Source: Caloramator australicus RC3
GTDB lineage: Bacteria; Bacillota; Clostridia; Clostridiales; Caloramatoraceae
Length of the DNA stretch: 64,000 nt
NCBI RefSeq assembly: GCF_000297115.1
Contig: NZ_CAKP01000067.1
Span: 1-64,000, forward strand
Direction: 5' to 3'
The notes beneath the pieces were generated by a model. The model had not been told where the DNA came from. It did no database searches and worked only from the letters and a program-made list of their open reading frames with translations. The position numbers and the translations under genes were made by a program. Shown piece after piece: positions 43,403 to 53,354 of this stretch (positions within the stretch are counted from its first letter, which is position 1; the number at the start of each line of letters is the position of its first letter).

Positions 43403-44492
43403 ATGAATAAAAAACAGCCCTTTGACTATGTTTTGTTTGGTGTTATACTGATTTTGCTTGCTATAGGTATAAATATGGTATTTAGTGCCAGCATGTATAT
43501 CGATAAGGAACTATATAATGATGGATTTTATCATTTGAGGAAACAGGCTATATGGGCATCCTTAGGAATTGGTGCTATGTATTTTACATCTAAAATTGAT
43601 TATAAAATATACAAAAACCGTAAATTAATAGCATTAGGCATGCTTATAACAATATTTTTGTTAGTTGTGGTTTTTGCTTTTACCTCCTATAAAAGGTGCA
43701 AGGAGATGGATTGGGTTTGGAAACCTTGGAATTCAGCCATCAGAACTTGCTAAAATAATTTTAGTTATTTATTTGTCGGATAATCTTTCAAGAAAGGGAG
43801 AGAAGGTTAAGACATTTTTACAAGGTGTATTGCCAGTTCTTATAGTGTCTGGAATTTTTGCTGGACTTATAATTGCTGAGCCCAATATGAGCACATCTGT
43901 AATTGTTATGGCAACTGCATTTTCTATGCTGTTTGTTGCCGGTGCAAAAGTTAGTCAATTAAGTGTAATCTTAATTTTAGGGGCAGTGGTGGCCTTTTTT
44001 GCAATGAAAAGTGCAGATTATAGATGGAGAAGATTCACAGCTTTCCTTAATCCTTGGGCTGATCCCCTTGGCGATGGTTATCAAGCTATACAATCTTTAT
44101 ATGCATTAGGAGCAGGTGGATTTTTCGGCGTGGGTTTTGGACAGTCAAGACAAAAAAATTATTATATACCTGAAGCTCAAAACGATTTTATTTTTGCAAT
44201 TATTGGTGAAGAGTTTGGATTCATTGGAGTATTTTTTATTATTTTGTTATTTACAATTTTAATATGGAGAGGGATTAGAATTGCAATAAATTGTAAAGAT
44301 AGATTTGGAATGCTTTTGGCAGCAGGAATAACGAGTTTAATAGCAATTCAATCAAGTATAAATTTACTAGTTGTATCATCTTCAATGCCTGTAACCGGCG
44401 TAACATTGCCACTTATTAGTTATGGAGGCTCTTCTTTATTGTTTACGTTGATATCTCTAGGTATTCTTCTAAATATTTCGAGGGATTTGTAG
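43403..44492 (+). pseudogene. SEDS glycosyltransferase ftsW/spoVE, split by a frameshift
   Basis: Two overlapping frames together make one FtsW/SpoVE/RodA-type protein of about 360 residues. The first frame (43403-43753) covers the first helices up to about residue 92. The true continuation is in the +1 frame from about 43683 (PPIKGARRWIGFGNLGIQPSEL onward), running to 44492 with the essential DPLGDGYQAIQSL, EAQNDFIFAIIGEE and TGVTLPLISYGGSS regions intact. Removing one base in the TTTTA at 43678-43682 restores the frame. SEDS proteins polymerise lipid II with a class B PBP; FtsW serves division and SpoVE the spore cortex. As the only SEDS gene in this cluster it might be essential, which favours a sequencing error, but a real lesion in a sporulation-only gene is possible. 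Confidence 0.88.
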
Positions 44493-44507
44493 AATGGAGT
44501 GATTAAG

Positions 44508-45614
44508 GTGCGAGTTCTAATTTCAGGTGGCGGAACGGGTGGCCATATTTACCCTGGTGTTGCAATAGCAAAAAAGATATTACAAAAATATCCAGATGCA
44601 AAGGTCTTATTTGTTGGAACAGAAAATGGGCTAGAAAAAAAATTAATTCCACATGAGGGATTTGAAATTCAATTTATAACGGTTGAGGGATTGAATAAAA
44701 GGCTTTCTAAAAAAACTTTATCTTCGATAAAAAAGGTATTTAAAGGATTTTTTGATGCTAATAAGATAATAAATATATTTAAACCTGATATCGTTATAGG
44801 AACTGGGGGATATGTTTGCGGTCCTGTTGTTTTAGCTGCTAGCTTAAAAGGAATCCCTACAATTATCCATGAGCAAAATGCTATCCCCGGACTTACAAAT
44901 AAAATATTGTCTTATTTTGTATCAAAGATCGCTATTACTTTTTCTGAATCAGAAAGATTTTTCCCTAAAAGTAAAGTTGTTTTAACAGGAAATCCGATTA
45001 GAGAAAATATATTAAGGAAAATAGGTGAAAGCAATAAAGAAAAATGGGGAATAAATAAGGATAAACCTACAGTATTAGCTGTTGGAGGCAGTAGAGGTGC
45101 GAGTCGTTTAAATGATTTTGTTATAAATATAATTCCAAAATTAATAGAAGAAAAAATACAATTAATATTTATAACTGGAGAAAGAGAATATGAAAGGGTT
45201 ATAAGAACCTTAAAAGAAAAGGGAATAAACAATTTAGAGGGAATCATTATTATTCCATATGCCTATAATATGGACGATGCTTTGACAGCCTGCGATTTAA
45301 TCATTAGTAGGGCAGGAGCTACAATTATTTCTGAGATAACTGCCCTTGGAATACCTTCTATACTTATTCCATCGCCAAATGTTGCCAACAATCATCAGGA
45401 ATATAATGCATTATCCCTTGAGCAGAATGGAGCTGCGATTGTTATTAAGGAGTCGCAGATTTCAGATGATGTTTTTTCACAGCAAGTTATTAGCCTTGCC
45501 AAAAATAAAGACTTATTAACTAAAATGTCTTCAAATGCTAAAAAATTTGCAAAAATAGATGCTGCTGATAAAATTTGTGAAATAATTTTAGAACTTGTTA
45601 AAAAGGATGATTAA
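44508..45614 (+). CDS. murG: UDP-GlcNAc:lipid I GlcNAc transferase MurG
   Basis: 368 residues. Adds GlcNAc to lipid I on the inner membrane face to give lipid II. The N-terminal GGGTGGHIYPG loop, IGTGGYVCGP, HEQNAIPGLTN and the C-terminal ISRAGATIISEI and PNVANNHQEYNA motifs are typical. I chose the GTG at 44508, seven bases after GGAGTG; another in-frame GTG at 44499 is within that site. It ends two bases before the divIB-like gene. Confidence 0.95.
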   Translation: MRVLISGGGTGGHIYPGVAIAKKILQKYPDAKVLFVGTENGLEKKLIPHEGFEIQFITVEGLNKRLSKKTLSSIKKVFKGFFDANKIINIFKPDIVIGTGGYVCGPVVLAASLKGIPTIIHEQNAIPGLTNKILSYFVSKIAITFSESERFFPKSKVVLTGNPIRENILRKIGESNKEKWGINKDKPTVLAVGGSRGASRLNDFVINIIPKLIEEKIQLIFITGEREYERVIRTLKEKGINNLEGIIIIPYAYNMDDALTACDLIISRAGATIISEITALGIPSILIPSPNVANNHQEYNALSLEQNGAAIVIKESQISDDVFSQQVISLAKNKDLLTKMSSNAKKFAKIDAADKICEIILELVKKDD

Positions 45615-45616
45615 AT

Positions 45617-46333
45617 ATGGGAAAAAACAAGAAAAAACTTATAAGATTATCTTTTTTAATTTTCTTTATAGCTGTATTTATTTTTTTATTAATAAAGTCA
45701 AGTTTTTTTAATATTAAGTCGATAAATGTTGTAGGGAATTACTTAGTTTCAAAAGAAGAAATAATTGCACTATCAGACGTTCTGGAAAAAAATATATTTT
45801 TAATATCCAAAAATAGAATAACAGAAAATATTAAAAATAACCCTTATATTGAAGAAGTAAGAATAAAACGTAAGTTGCCTGCCACATTGGAAATTACTAT
45901 AGAAGAAAAGAAAATTAAAGGGGTGCTTAAGTTAAATAATTCCTTTGTTAATATAGATAATGAAGGTAGAATGGTCCAAGCACTCGATACATTTCCACAT
46001 GATAAGGTGTTTATTATTGAAGGGATCAATGTTAAGGAATATATTCCAAACGAATACGTTTCAAAGGATAAAAATGTATTAGAATCATTAAAGGAAGTAT
46101 TAAAGGTTTGCGAATATACTAAAGAGCTAGGAATTATTTCTGCTGATTTAAGGGACCTTGAAAACATAAAGTTTAAAACCAAAAATAATTTGGTTATTGA
46201 TGTTGGTGATTGCAGTAATTTAGACTATAAATTAGGGTATGCCAGAACTATAATTAAAAGCAAGCTTGTTAATAATAAAAGTGGTGTAATAGAGATAACC
46301 TCAACTGGAATAGCTGTTTTTAAAAAACAATGA
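45617..46333 (+). CDS. divIB: Cell division protein FtsQ/DivIB
   Basis: 238 residues: short basic N-terminus, one membrane helix (about 9-27), then a POTRA domain (FFNIKSINVVGNYLVSKEEI...) and a beta domain with LPATLEITIEEKK. This bitopic divisome protein bridges FtsL/DivIC and the SEDS-PBP pair. Position between murG and the ftsA/ftsZ block supports the call. ATG is two bases after murG ends. Confidence 0.9.
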   Translation: MGKNKKKLIRLSFLIFFIAVFIFLLIKSSFFNIKSINVVGNYLVSKEEIIALSDVLEKNIFLISKNRITENIKNNPYIEEVRIKRKLPATLEITIEEKKIKGVLKLNNSFVNIDNEGRMVQALDTFPHDKVFIIEGINVKEYIPNEYVSKDKNVLESLKEVLKVCEYTKELGIISADLRDLENIKFKTKNNLVIDVGDCSNLDYKLGYARTIIKSKLVNNKSGVIEITSTGIAVFKKQ

Positions 46334-46346
46334 AAGGAGATCAAAG

Positions 46347-47054
46347 ATGAACAACCGATCTTCTCAGCTATGGATAGGATTTATTTGTGTTATTTTAGGG
46401 TTTATGGTTTCGTATCAGTTAAGATATATAAAAACTCCGAGATATCAGTATACGACAAGGCAGTTTGAAAACCTTGTAAAAGAAACAGAGGACCTAAAAA
46501 AACAAAGAGATGAATTATTAATAAAAACACAAGAGCTACAAATGAAAATTGATGAAATTGAAAAATCCGTAGCAAGCTCAAATAAAGTTGCTAGCCAAAT
46601 GAAGGAGGAGCTTGATCAATTAAGGTTACTATCGGGATTAACAGATGTTGAAGGACCAGGAATTGAAATAACAATAACTCCAGTAAACGATCTTTCAAAC
46701 AAACAGGCGTCGCAGGTTTATTATAAGGATTTAATTGACATTGTGAATGAACTTAATTCAGCTGGTGCGGAAGCTATATCAATAAATGATGAAAGGTTTG
46801 TAGGAAGAACTCAGATAAGACAGGCAGGGCTATCGATAAAGATAAATGACAGCAAATTTGATCCAACTCAACCCTTTGTTATTAAAGCAATAGGGGATCC
46901 TGCAATATTAGAAGGAGCTTTTAAAATGCCAGATAGTATAATTGAGATTCTTAAAAAAATTGGTGGATTTGAAATTAAAATTGTAAGATCGGATAAAATA
47001 AAAATTTTAAAGTATAATAAAAATCTTGAATATAAATATATTCAAAGGAAGTAG
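46347..47054 (+). CDS. DUF881 protein (YlxW/YlxX-like), first copy
   Basis: 235 residues: one N-terminal membrane helix (about 7-25), a coiled coil (about 38-95, rich in K/E/L/Q), then a DUF881 domain with LLSGLTDVEGPGIEITI and LNSAGAEAISINDERFVGRTQ. B. subtilis has two such genes before sbp in the same place; their function is unknown, probably linked to division or envelope. Here the two copies flank sbp. ATG behind AAAGGAG. Confidence 0.88.
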   Translation: MNNRSSQLWIGFICVILGFMVSYQLRYIKTPRYQYTTRQFENLVKETEDLKKQRDELLIKTQELQMKIDEIEKSVASSNKVASQMKEELDQLRLLSGLTDVEGPGIEITITPVNDLSNKQASQVYYKDLIDIVNELNSAGAEAISINDERFVGRTQIRQAGLSIKINDSKFDPTQPFVIKAIGDPAILEGAFKMPDSIIEILKKIGGFEIKIVRSDKIKILKYNKNLEYKYIQRK

Positions 47055-47062
47055 GTGATAAA

Positions 47063-47431
47063 TTGATCCCATTAATTGGATTGATAATTGGTATTATTTT
47101 AGGGATGTTTCTAAAGGTAGATATTCCAGCTGCATATTCAACTTATGTTCCTGTAGCTATTCTTGCTGCTTTAGACTCTGTATTTGGAGGCTTTAGGGCA
47201 TCTTTAGAAGGTAAATTTCAATCAGATATATTTATTTCAGGATTTTTTGGTAATGTAATTATAGCAGCTCTTCTTGCATATTTAGGAGATAGATTAAATG
47301 TCCCAATTTATCTTGCTGCAGTATTTGTATTTGGAAGCAGGTTATTTAATAACTTTGCAATTATAAGAAGGCAAATAATTGACATGGCTAAGGAAGGGAA
47401 ACATGTAAGGAGGAAAAATGATGAGGCTTAA
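47063..47431 (+). CDS. sbp: Small basic protein Sbp (DUF1290)
   Basis: 122-residue membrane protein with about four helices and the conserved YVPVAILAALDSVFGGFRA and GSRLFNNFAIIRR segments. It is found between the DUF881 genes and ftsA in Firmicutes; its function is not known. Start is TTG at 47063 after AGGTGA, and the conserved PLIGLIIGI start supports it. It overlaps the next gene by 14 bases. Confidence 0.88.
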   Translation: MIPLIGLIIGIILGMFLKVDIPAAYSTYVPVAILAALDSVFGGFRASLEGKFQSDIFISGFFGNVIIAALLAYLGDRLNVPIYLAAVFVFGSRLFNNFAIIRRQIIDMAKEGKHVRRKNDEA

Positions 47432-48137
47432 TGTTAAAAATATTTTCCTTCTTACATTAGGAGTGTTGTGCGGAATTATTTTAACTTCTTTTATTTTAAC
47501 GAATCCATTTAAACCTACACTAATTTTAACTTATAAGGAGTTTCAGAGAAAAAACTTAGAACTAAACCAGTTAAAGAATCAAATAAGCATCTTAAATAAA
47601 GATATTGAAAATATGCAACAAAAGTTAATAGAATATCAAAATAGCAGTAGAATCACTCAAAATGTATTGATGACAATGAAAAATGAATTAGATGATGTTA
47701 GACTGTTTTCAGGTTTTTGTGATGTTGAGGGGCCAGGAGTTAGGATTATTATTGATGATAATAGAAACTACGATATATCTGATGACAATATATTGGATTA
47801 TATTACACACAATAGTGATATTTTATATGTTATATATGATTTGAAGAATGCTGGTGCTGAAGCTATCTCAGTTAATGGCCAGAGAATAATTTCAACCTCT
47901 GAAGTTACTTGTGAGGGCCCAATTATTAAAATAAATAATCAATATATTGTTCCACCCTTTGAAATTTTAGCTATCGGCGATCCGGATGCTCTTTATTTTG
48001 CGATGACTATGCCAGATAGCAAAATAAAGGAATTACAATTTCGCCAGTTGTATGTTAGAATAGTAAAAGAAAAAAGTATAAAAATATCAGGTTACAATAG
48101 GAAGACTGTTCCAAAATACATTAAAATTTCTAAATAA
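47418..48137 (+). CDS. DUF881 protein (YlxX-like), second copy
   Basis: 239 residues with the same layout as the first copy: membrane helix (about 7-27), coiled coil (about 40-95), DUF881 domain with LFSGFCDVEGPGVRIII and LKNAGAEAISVNGQRIISTS. The two copies are clearly paralogous but diverged. ATG pair at 47418/47421 after AAGGAGG, overlapping sbp. Confidence 0.87.
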   Translation: MMRLNVKNIFLLTLGVLCGIILTSFILTNPFKPTLILTYKEFQRKNLELNQLKNQISILNKDIENMQQKLIEYQNSSRITQNVLMTMKNELDDVRLFSGFCDVEGPGVRIIIDDNRNYDISDDNILDYITHNSDILYVIYDLKNAGAEAISVNGQRIISTSEVTCEGPIIKINNQYIVPPFEILAIGDPDALYFAMTMPDSKIKELQFRQLYVRIVKEKSIKISGYNRKTVPKYIKISK

Positions 48138-48225
48138 TTTTTATGCTGAATAAAAAGGAAATTAATGATTTGTGTTGAATTTATATAAATAGACATAAAA
48201 CGAGATTTAAGGAGGTCATTAATGA

Positions 48226-49494
48226 ATGAACAATGTAGTAGTCTCACTTGACATTGGTTCTTCGAAGGTAAGCGTAGTTATTGCAGAAATAAATAAAAAA
48301 CAATTTAATGTAATAGGTGTTGGAACCTCCGAATGCAAGGGTGTCAAGAAAGGAGTAATAGTTGATATAGATGCAACAGTAGAAGCCATTAAAACTGCTG
48401 TTGAGATGGCAGAACAGATGTCGAATATTAAAATAAAATCGGCTTTTGTTAATATTAAAGGAGGTTACACGACATTAATAGATAATAGAGGAGTTATAGC
48501 TGTTTCAAGGGAGGATAAGGAAATAACAAATGAAGATGTTGCAAGGGTAATACAAGCAGCTAAAGTTGTTGCTCTTCCACCTGATAAGGAAATTATAGAC
48601 ATAATACCTCAACAATATATAGTAGATGGATATGATGAAATAAGGGATCCAGTTGGTATGGTTGGAGTAAGACTTGAAGTTGATGCAAAATTAGTTGCTG
48701 CATCTATGACTAATGTTCAAAACATAATTAGAACAGTTCAAAAAGCAGGTTTAAATGTTGATGGCATTGTATTGGAACCATTAGCAACTTCGACGATAGT
48801 CCTAAATGATGATGAAAGAGAACTTGGAGTAGCTTTAGTAGATGTTGGTGCAGAAACAATGGATATTTCAGTTTTTAGAAATAAAACCTTAGTATTTTCC
48901 AAACTTATTCCAGTTGGAGGAAATCATATAACTAGCGATATTTCTTTGATATGCAAAATTACCTTTAGCGATGCTGAAAAAATAAAAAGACAATACGGAG
49001 CTGCTTCAACAAAATTAGTGAAAAGTGATGATATTATTAAGATAAGTAACGTGGCAGGTAAAGGTGAAAAGGAAATCCAAGTAATAAATGTAGTAGAGAT
49101 TATGGAAGCCCGCATTCAAGAGATGTTATATTTGATAAAAAGTGAATTAGAGAAAAATAATTTGCTAAATCATCTTGGTGCTGGTATTGTAATTACGGGT
49201 GGAGGATTATTTAATATTAAGGGTATTCAAGATTATGCTCAAGACTTTTTTGATATCCCTGTTAGATTTGGATATCCTAATTATATAGGGGTAGCAAATC
49301 CTACATATTCAGCTTCTGCAGGAATAGCGATGTATGTATTAAAACAAAAGAAAAACAGCACAATTCATGTTGATTCTAAAAAAATAAATAGAGTATTAGA
49401 AGAGAATGAAGAAAGTTCTTCAATTGATGAAACAGAAGAAAACAAAACAAATTGGATTGAAAAGGTAAAGGAATTTTTTGCAGATTTCTTTTAA
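48226..49494 (+). CDS. ftsA: Cell division protein FtsA
   Basis: 422-residue actin-like ATPase that anchors FtsZ to the membrane. N-terminal [17 protein letters not shown] is the phosphate-1 motif; [16 protein letters not shown] and [15 protein letters not shown] are the later nucleotide motifs. The C-terminus ends in an amphipathic [15 protein letters not shown], the membrane-targeting helix. The start ATG at 48226 is four bases after an out-of-frame ATG; the Shine-Dalgarno GGAGGTC is upstream of both. Confidence 0.95.
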   Translation: MNNVVVSLDIGSSKVSVVIAEINKKQFNVIGVGTSECKGVKKGVIVDIDATVEAIKTAVEMAEQMSNIKIKSAFVNIKGGYTTLIDNRGVIAVSREDKEITNEDVARVIQAAKVVALPPDKEIIDIIPQQYIVDGYDEIRDPVGMVGVRLEVDAKLVAASMTNVQNIIRTVQKAGLNVDGIVLEPLATSTIVLNDDERELGVALVDVGAETMDISVFRNKTLVFSKLIPVGGNHITSDISLICKITFSDAEKIKRQYGAASTKLVKSDDIIKISNVAGKGEKEIQVINVVEIMEARIQEMLYLIKSELEKNNLLNHLGAGIVITGGGLFNIKGIQDYAQDFFDIPVRFGYPNYIGVANPTYSASAGIAMYVLKQKKNSTIHVDSKKINRVLEENEESSSIDETEENKTNWIEKVKEFFADFF

Positions 49495-49514
49495 TTAACA
49501 AAGGGGGTATTATT

Positions 49515-50600
49515 GTGCTAGATTTTGAATTCAACGTAGATGCCGGTGCTCAAATAAAAGTTGTAGGAGTAGGTGGTGGTGGAAACAACGCAGTAAATAG
49601 GATGATTGAATTTGGATTAAAGGGTGTAGAGTTTATTTCAATTAATACTGATAGACAAGCTCTTAATTATTCTAAAGCAACAACAAAAATTCAGATTGGC
49701 GATAAATTAACAAAGGGATTAGGTGCAGGGGCAAATCCTGAAATTGGCCAAAAAGCAGCTGAGGAAAGCATAGAGCAAATAACTCAAGCTCTAAAGGGTG
49801 CTGATCTAATTTTCATTACTGCTGGTATGGGTGGTGGAACAGGAACAGGTGCAGCACCTGTAGTTGCTGAGATTGCAAAGGAATTGGGGATATTAACAGT
49901 TGGAGTTGTTACAAAGCCATTTATATTCGAAGGAAGACAAAGAATGCTTAACGCTGAAAAAGGAATTATGAAGTTAAAGGAAAAGGTTGACACATTAGTT
50001 ACGATTCCAAATGATAGATTACTACAGGTTGTTGATAAAAAGACACCAATGACTGAAGCCTTCAAGATAGCAGATGATATTTTAAGACAAGGGGTTCAGG
50101 GTATATCGGATTTAATAACTGTTCCTGGTTTAATAAACTTAGACTTTGCTGATGTCAAAACTATAATGCTTAACAAAGGATTAGCTCATATGGGAATCGG
50201 TAGAGCTTCTGGAGAAGGAAGGGCAATTGAAGCTGCAAAACAAGCTATATCAAGTCCATTGTTGGAGACAACAATAAATGGAGCAACTGGAGTATTATTA
50301 AATATTACTGGGGGCTCTAACTTAACTATGTTTGAAGTAGCAGAAGCTGCTGATCAAGTAAGACAAGCTGCGGATCCTGATGCGAATATAATATTTGGGG
50401 CTGTAATAGATGATACTTTAGGAGATGAAATAAGAATAACGGTTATTGCAACTGGATTCGAAGAACACACAAGATTAAGCAACAAAGAAGTGGCAGCAGA
50501 TAAACAAGAAAATTCACCTTTAAAAATTAAAATGGATATTGATATAAATGATGAAGATCTCGATTTGCCACCCTTTATTAGAAATCAGAAAAGAAGGTAA
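49515..50600 (+). CDS. ftsZ: Cell division GTPase FtsZ
   Basis: 361-residue tubulin homologue forming the division ring. The GTP site is [20 protein letters not shown] (near residue 105); [15 protein letters not shown] lies at the N-terminus and the [11 protein letters not shown] synergy loop near 205. The C-terminal [12 protein letters not shown] is the short peptide that binds FtsA and other partners. Start is GTG behind AAGGGGG. It ends the cluster, with a strong terminator. Confidence 0.97.
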   Translation: MLDFEFNVDAGAQIKVVGVGGGGNNAVNRMIEFGLKGVEFISINTDRQALNYSKATTKIQIGDKLTKGLGAGANPEIGQKAAEESIEQITQALKGADLIFITAGMGGGTGTGAAPVVAEIAKELGILTVGVVTKPFIFEGRQRMLNAEKGIMKLKEKVDTLVTIPNDRLLQVVDKKTPMTEAFKIADDILRQGVQGISDLITVPGLINLDFADVKTIMLNKGLAHMGIGRASGEGRAIEAAKQAISSPLLETTINGATGVLLNITGGSNLTMFEVAEAADQVRQAADPDANIIFGAVIDDTLGDEIRITVIATGFEEHTRLSNKEVAADKQENSPLKIKMDIDINDEDLDLPPFIRNQKRR

Positions 50601-50611
50601 ACAGTGCTAAC

Positions 50612-50654
50612 AATAACGGTATTAACTTATGGTTAATACCGTTATTTATTTTGT
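50612..50654 (+). terminator. Terminator of ftsZ
   Basis: AATAACGGTATTAAC (50612-50626) pairs perfectly with GTTAATACCGTTATT (50632-50646), followed by a T-rich tail. Confidence 0.95.
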
Positions 50655-50688
50655 AAAAAAAACAAAATAAAGTAAAAAAAGTAATAAT

Positions 50689-50719
50689 TTGACGAGAAAT
50701 TGTGTATTTATAGTATTAT
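50689..50719 (+). promoter_or_regulatory. Candidate spoIIG promoter with Spo0A-box-like sequence
   Basis: TTGACG (50689-50694) and TATTAT (50714-50719) are 19 bases apart, longer than normal SigA spacing. The B. subtilis spoIIG promoter also has over-long spacing and needs Spo0A. TTTGACGAGAAA over the -35 resembles the Spo0A box TTTGTCGAAAAA at most positions. Confidence 0.45.
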
Positions 50720-50782
50720 GAAATGACAAAAAGAAAGGACTAAAGGTTTTATAATTATAATAAATAGGTTTGGAGGGTGAAT

Positions 50783-51676
50783 ATGGGGGATATTCTATAT
50801 ATCGATATAGTATTTATAGAAAATCTTTTTATGAATTATTTTCTGCTTTATCTCCTTAAACGTCTCGTAAGGTCAAAGGCACCTATCTGGAGATTGTTAT
50901 TAAGTGCACTTATTGGGGCTTGGTATGTTTTAGTTATTTTAATGCCAAGTATGGAAATTTATCTTAATTTGTCAATGAAAATTCTAGTCTCATTGTTGAT
51001 GATTGTAATTGCATTTCTTCCTTATACATTCCGGGAAGTAATAAAACTGGTCCTCTTATTCTATTTAGAAACTTTTCTCATAGGTGGAAGTATAATGGCT
51101 ATCTTTTATTTGACACATGGGGATCTTAATAATATTAATGGAGTCATTTTGTTGAATAGAATGTCACAAATTTATTTGATTATTGGAAGTCTATTGGGAA
51201 TAGTATTTTCTAAAATAGCCTTTGATTACATCGATTCATATTTTTTTGATAACAATTTTATTGTTGATTTAGAGATATTTTTAGACAAAAAACACCAGAA
51301 TATTAAGGCACTTATTGATACCGGAAATAATTTAAAGGATCCACTCTCAGGGGATCCTGTAATTGTAGTATATTATAAGGCTTTAAAGGATTTATTGCCT
51401 AATGATTTATATCATAATTTAAATCTATCTAAAAGTTATGAAGACTTTGTTAAATGCATTTTAAATTCAAAATACAAAAATAGGATAAGAGTTATACCAT
51501 ATAATGCAATAGGAATCAGTAACGGTTTAATAACAGGAATAAAAATAGATAAGTTAATAGTTAAAAAGGAAGGACACTTAAAGGTTTTAGAGGATGTAAT
51601 AATGACATTTTATCATCTTCCATTATCTCAAGAGGGAATTTTTGATGCATTAGCTTTTCCAGAAATTATAAGATAG
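50783..51676 (+). CDS. spoIIGA: Pro-SigE processing protease SpoIIGA
   Basis: 297 residues. The N-terminal half has about five membrane helices (about 5-145); the C-terminal cytoplasmic half is an aspartic protease with the catalytic DTG in [18 protein letters not shown] near residue 178. It removes the pro-sequence of SigE in the mother cell after polar septation. I chose the ATG at 50783, five bases after GGAGGG; an in-frame GTG lies within that site. It is followed after 11 bases by sigE. Confidence 0.94.
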   Translation: MGDILYIDIVFIENLFMNYFLLYLLKRLVRSKAPIWRLLLSALIGAWYVLVILMPSMEIYLNLSMKILVSLLMIVIAFLPYTFREVIKLVLLFYLETFLIGGSIMAIFYLTHGDLNNINGVILLNRMSQIYLIIGSLLGIVFSKIAFDYIDSYFFDNNFIVDLEIFLDKKHQNIKALIDTGNNLKDPLSGDPVIVVYYKALKDLLPNDLYHNLNLSKSYEDFVKCILNSKYKNRIRVIPYNAIGISNGLITGIKIDKLIVKKEGHLKVLEDVIMTFYHLPLSQEGIFDALAFPEIIR

Positions 51677-51687
51677 GGGGAAATGTT

Positions 51688-52413
51688 ATGGGCATTATAA
51701 ATTTTATAATTAATTTATTGATAAAATTTGTTAATTTCATAATGAATAAATTTTTTAGAAGAAGTTTTGTGTATTATATCGGGGGAGCCGATGTTTTACC
51801 GCCACCTTTATCGAATGAAGAGGAAAATAAGTTGGTTGAAGAATTAAAAAATGGCAACTACAAAGTTAAAGATGTTTTGATTGAAAGAAACCTTAGATTA
51901 GTTGTATATATAGCTAAAAAATTTGAAAATACTGGAGTAAGTATAGAAGATTTGATATCCATAGGAACAATAGGATTAATTAAGGCTGTTAATACCTTTG
52001 AGCCTACAAAAAGAATAAAACTTGCAACATACGCATCAAGATGTATAGAGAATGAGATATTAATGTATTTAAGAAGAAACAGTAAGGTTAGAAGTGAAAT
52101 TTCCTTTGACGAACCATTAAACGTAGATTGGGATGGTAATGAATTATTGCTTTCAGATATATTAGGAACTGATAATGATTTAATCTATCATTATATAGAG
52201 GACGAAGTAGAAAAACAACTATTGATGAATGCAATAAATAGACTAAGTAAGCGTGAAAGACAAATAATGGAACTAAGATTTGGCTTAAAAGGTGAAGGAG
52301 AAAAAACACAAAAGGAGGTCGCAGATATATTAGGAATTTCACAATCCTATATTTCAAGGCTTGAAAAAAGAATAATTAAAAGATTAAAAAAGGAAATAAC
52401 TAAAATGGTTTAA
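51688..52413 (+). CDS. sigE: Mother-cell sporulation sigma factor SigE (pro-form)
   Basis: 241 residues. The hydrophobic N-terminal pro-sequence (about 1-28, [19 protein letters not shown]) holds it at the membrane until SpoIIGA cleaves near [13 protein letters not shown]. Then come regions 2 ([22 protein letters not shown]) and 4 ([20 protein letters not shown]). It controls early mother-cell genes. No terminator follows, so transcription can run into sigG. Confidence 0.97.
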   Translation: MGIINFIINLLIKFVNFIMNKFFRRSFVYYIGGADVLPPPLSNEEENKLVEELKNGNYKVKDVLIERNLRLVVYIAKKFENTGVSIEDLISIGTIGLIKAVNTFEPTKRIKLATYASRCIENEILMYLRRNSKVRSEISFDEPLNVDWDGNELLLSDILGTDNDLIYHYIEDEVEKQLLMNAINRLSKRERQIMELRFGLKGEGEKTQKEVADILGISQSYISRLEKRIIKRLKKEITKMV

Positions 52414-52442
52414 ATTATAAATTTATTGTAAATTTATGAAAA

Positions 52443-52472
52443 GAATAAAAAAAATATCCTTCGGGAATAATT
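52443..52472 (+). promoter_or_regulatory. SigF/SigG-type promoter before sigG
   Basis: GAATA (52443-52447) and GGGAATAATT (52463-52472) are 15 bases apart. These match the forespore promoter pattern GYWTA-N15-GGNRANAMTR at 4 of 5 and 7 of 8 specified positions. Own transcription of sigG from a SigF promoter is the B. subtilis rule. Confidence 0.55.
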
Positions 52473-52495
52473 ATAATACAAAATTAACCGAAGGA
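52457..52495 (+). promoter_or_regulatory. Inverted repeat covering the sigG ribosome binding site
   Basis: TCCTTCGG (52457-52464) is the perfect complement of CCGAAGGA (52488-52495), and the Shine-Dalgarno AAGGAG is at 52491-52496. In RNA reading through from sigE the hairpin would hide the ribosome site. RNA starting from the forespore promoter at about 52479 lacks the left arm and would be free. Confidence 0.65.
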
Positions 52496-52509
52496 GTTGA
52501 AGCATCGCT

Positions 52510-53283
52510 ATGGCAAACACCAAAGTTGAAATATGTGGAGTAAACACTTCAAAGCTGCCTGTTCTTACAAATGAAGAAATGAAAGAATTGTTGACGAGAA
52601 TGAAACAAGGAGATAAAGAAGCTAGGGAAAAGTTTATAAAGGGAAATTTAAGGCTAGTTCTAAGTGTTATTCAAAGATTTAATAATAGAGGAGAAAATGT
52701 AGATGATTTGTTCCAAGTTGGATGCATTGGGCTTATTAAGGCAATTGATAATTTCGATATAGATCAGAATGTAAAATTTTCAACTTATGCTGTTCCTATG
52801 GTTGTTGGTGAGATAAGAAGATATTTAAGAGATAACAACTCTATTAGAGTTAGCAGATCATTAAGGGATATTGCCTATAGAGCTTTACAGGTTAGGGATA
52901 AATTGGTTTCGGAAAACAATAAAGAACCAACAATTTCTGAAATAGCAAAAGAGCTAAATGTTCCCCGTGAAGAAGTTGTTTTTGCGCTAGATGCTATTCA
53001 GGATCCTGTTTCTTTATTTGAACCTATATATCATGATGCAGGAGATGCAATATATGTAATGGATCAAATTAGTGACACAAAAAATGATGATGATTCTTGG
53101 ATAGAAAATATTGCAATTAGGCAAGCCCTTAAAAAATTAAATAAAAGAGAAAAGACGATTTTAATGATGAGATTTTTTGAAGGAAAGACACAAATGGAAG
53201 TAGCTGAAGAGATTGGAATTTCCCAAGCACAGGTTTCAAGATTAGAAAAGTCAGCTTTGAACCATTTGAGAAAATTTGTTTAA
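52510..53283 (+). CDS. sigG: Late forespore sigma factor SigG
   Basis: 257 residues with no pro-sequence. The N-terminal KVEICGVNTSKLPVLTNEEM is the conserved SigG start. Region 2 has NLRLVLSVIQRFNNRGENVDDLF, region 3 EPTISEIAKELNVPREEV and region 4 TQMEVAEEIGISQAQVSRLEK. It directs late forespore genes. The only usable start is ATG 52510; its Shine-Dalgarno is 13 bases away, longer than usual, so translation may be weak. Followed by a terminator. Confidence 0.97.
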   Translation: MANTKVEICGVNTSKLPVLTNEEMKELLTRMKQGDKEAREKFIKGNLRLVLSVIQRFNNRGENVDDLFQVGCIGLIKAIDNFDIDQNVKFSTYAVPMVVGEIRRYLRDNNSIRVSRSLRDIAYRALQVRDKLVSENNKEPTISEIAKELNVPREEVVFALDAIQDPVSLFEPIYHDAGDAIYVMDQISDTKNDDDSWIENIAIRQALKKLNKREKTILMMRFFEGKTQMEVAEEIGISQAQVSRLEKSALNHLRKFV

Positions 53284-53285
53284 AG

Positions 53286-53320
53286 TATGGGTGTTTATAA
53301 ATTACACCCATATTTTTTTT
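53286..53320 (+). terminator. Terminator of sigG
   Basis: TATGGGTGT (53286-53294) pairs with ACACCCATA (53304-53312), followed by eight T residues. Confidence 0.93.
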
Positions 53321-53354
53321 ATTTATATCATATAATTTTTTAGGAGGTGAAGTT

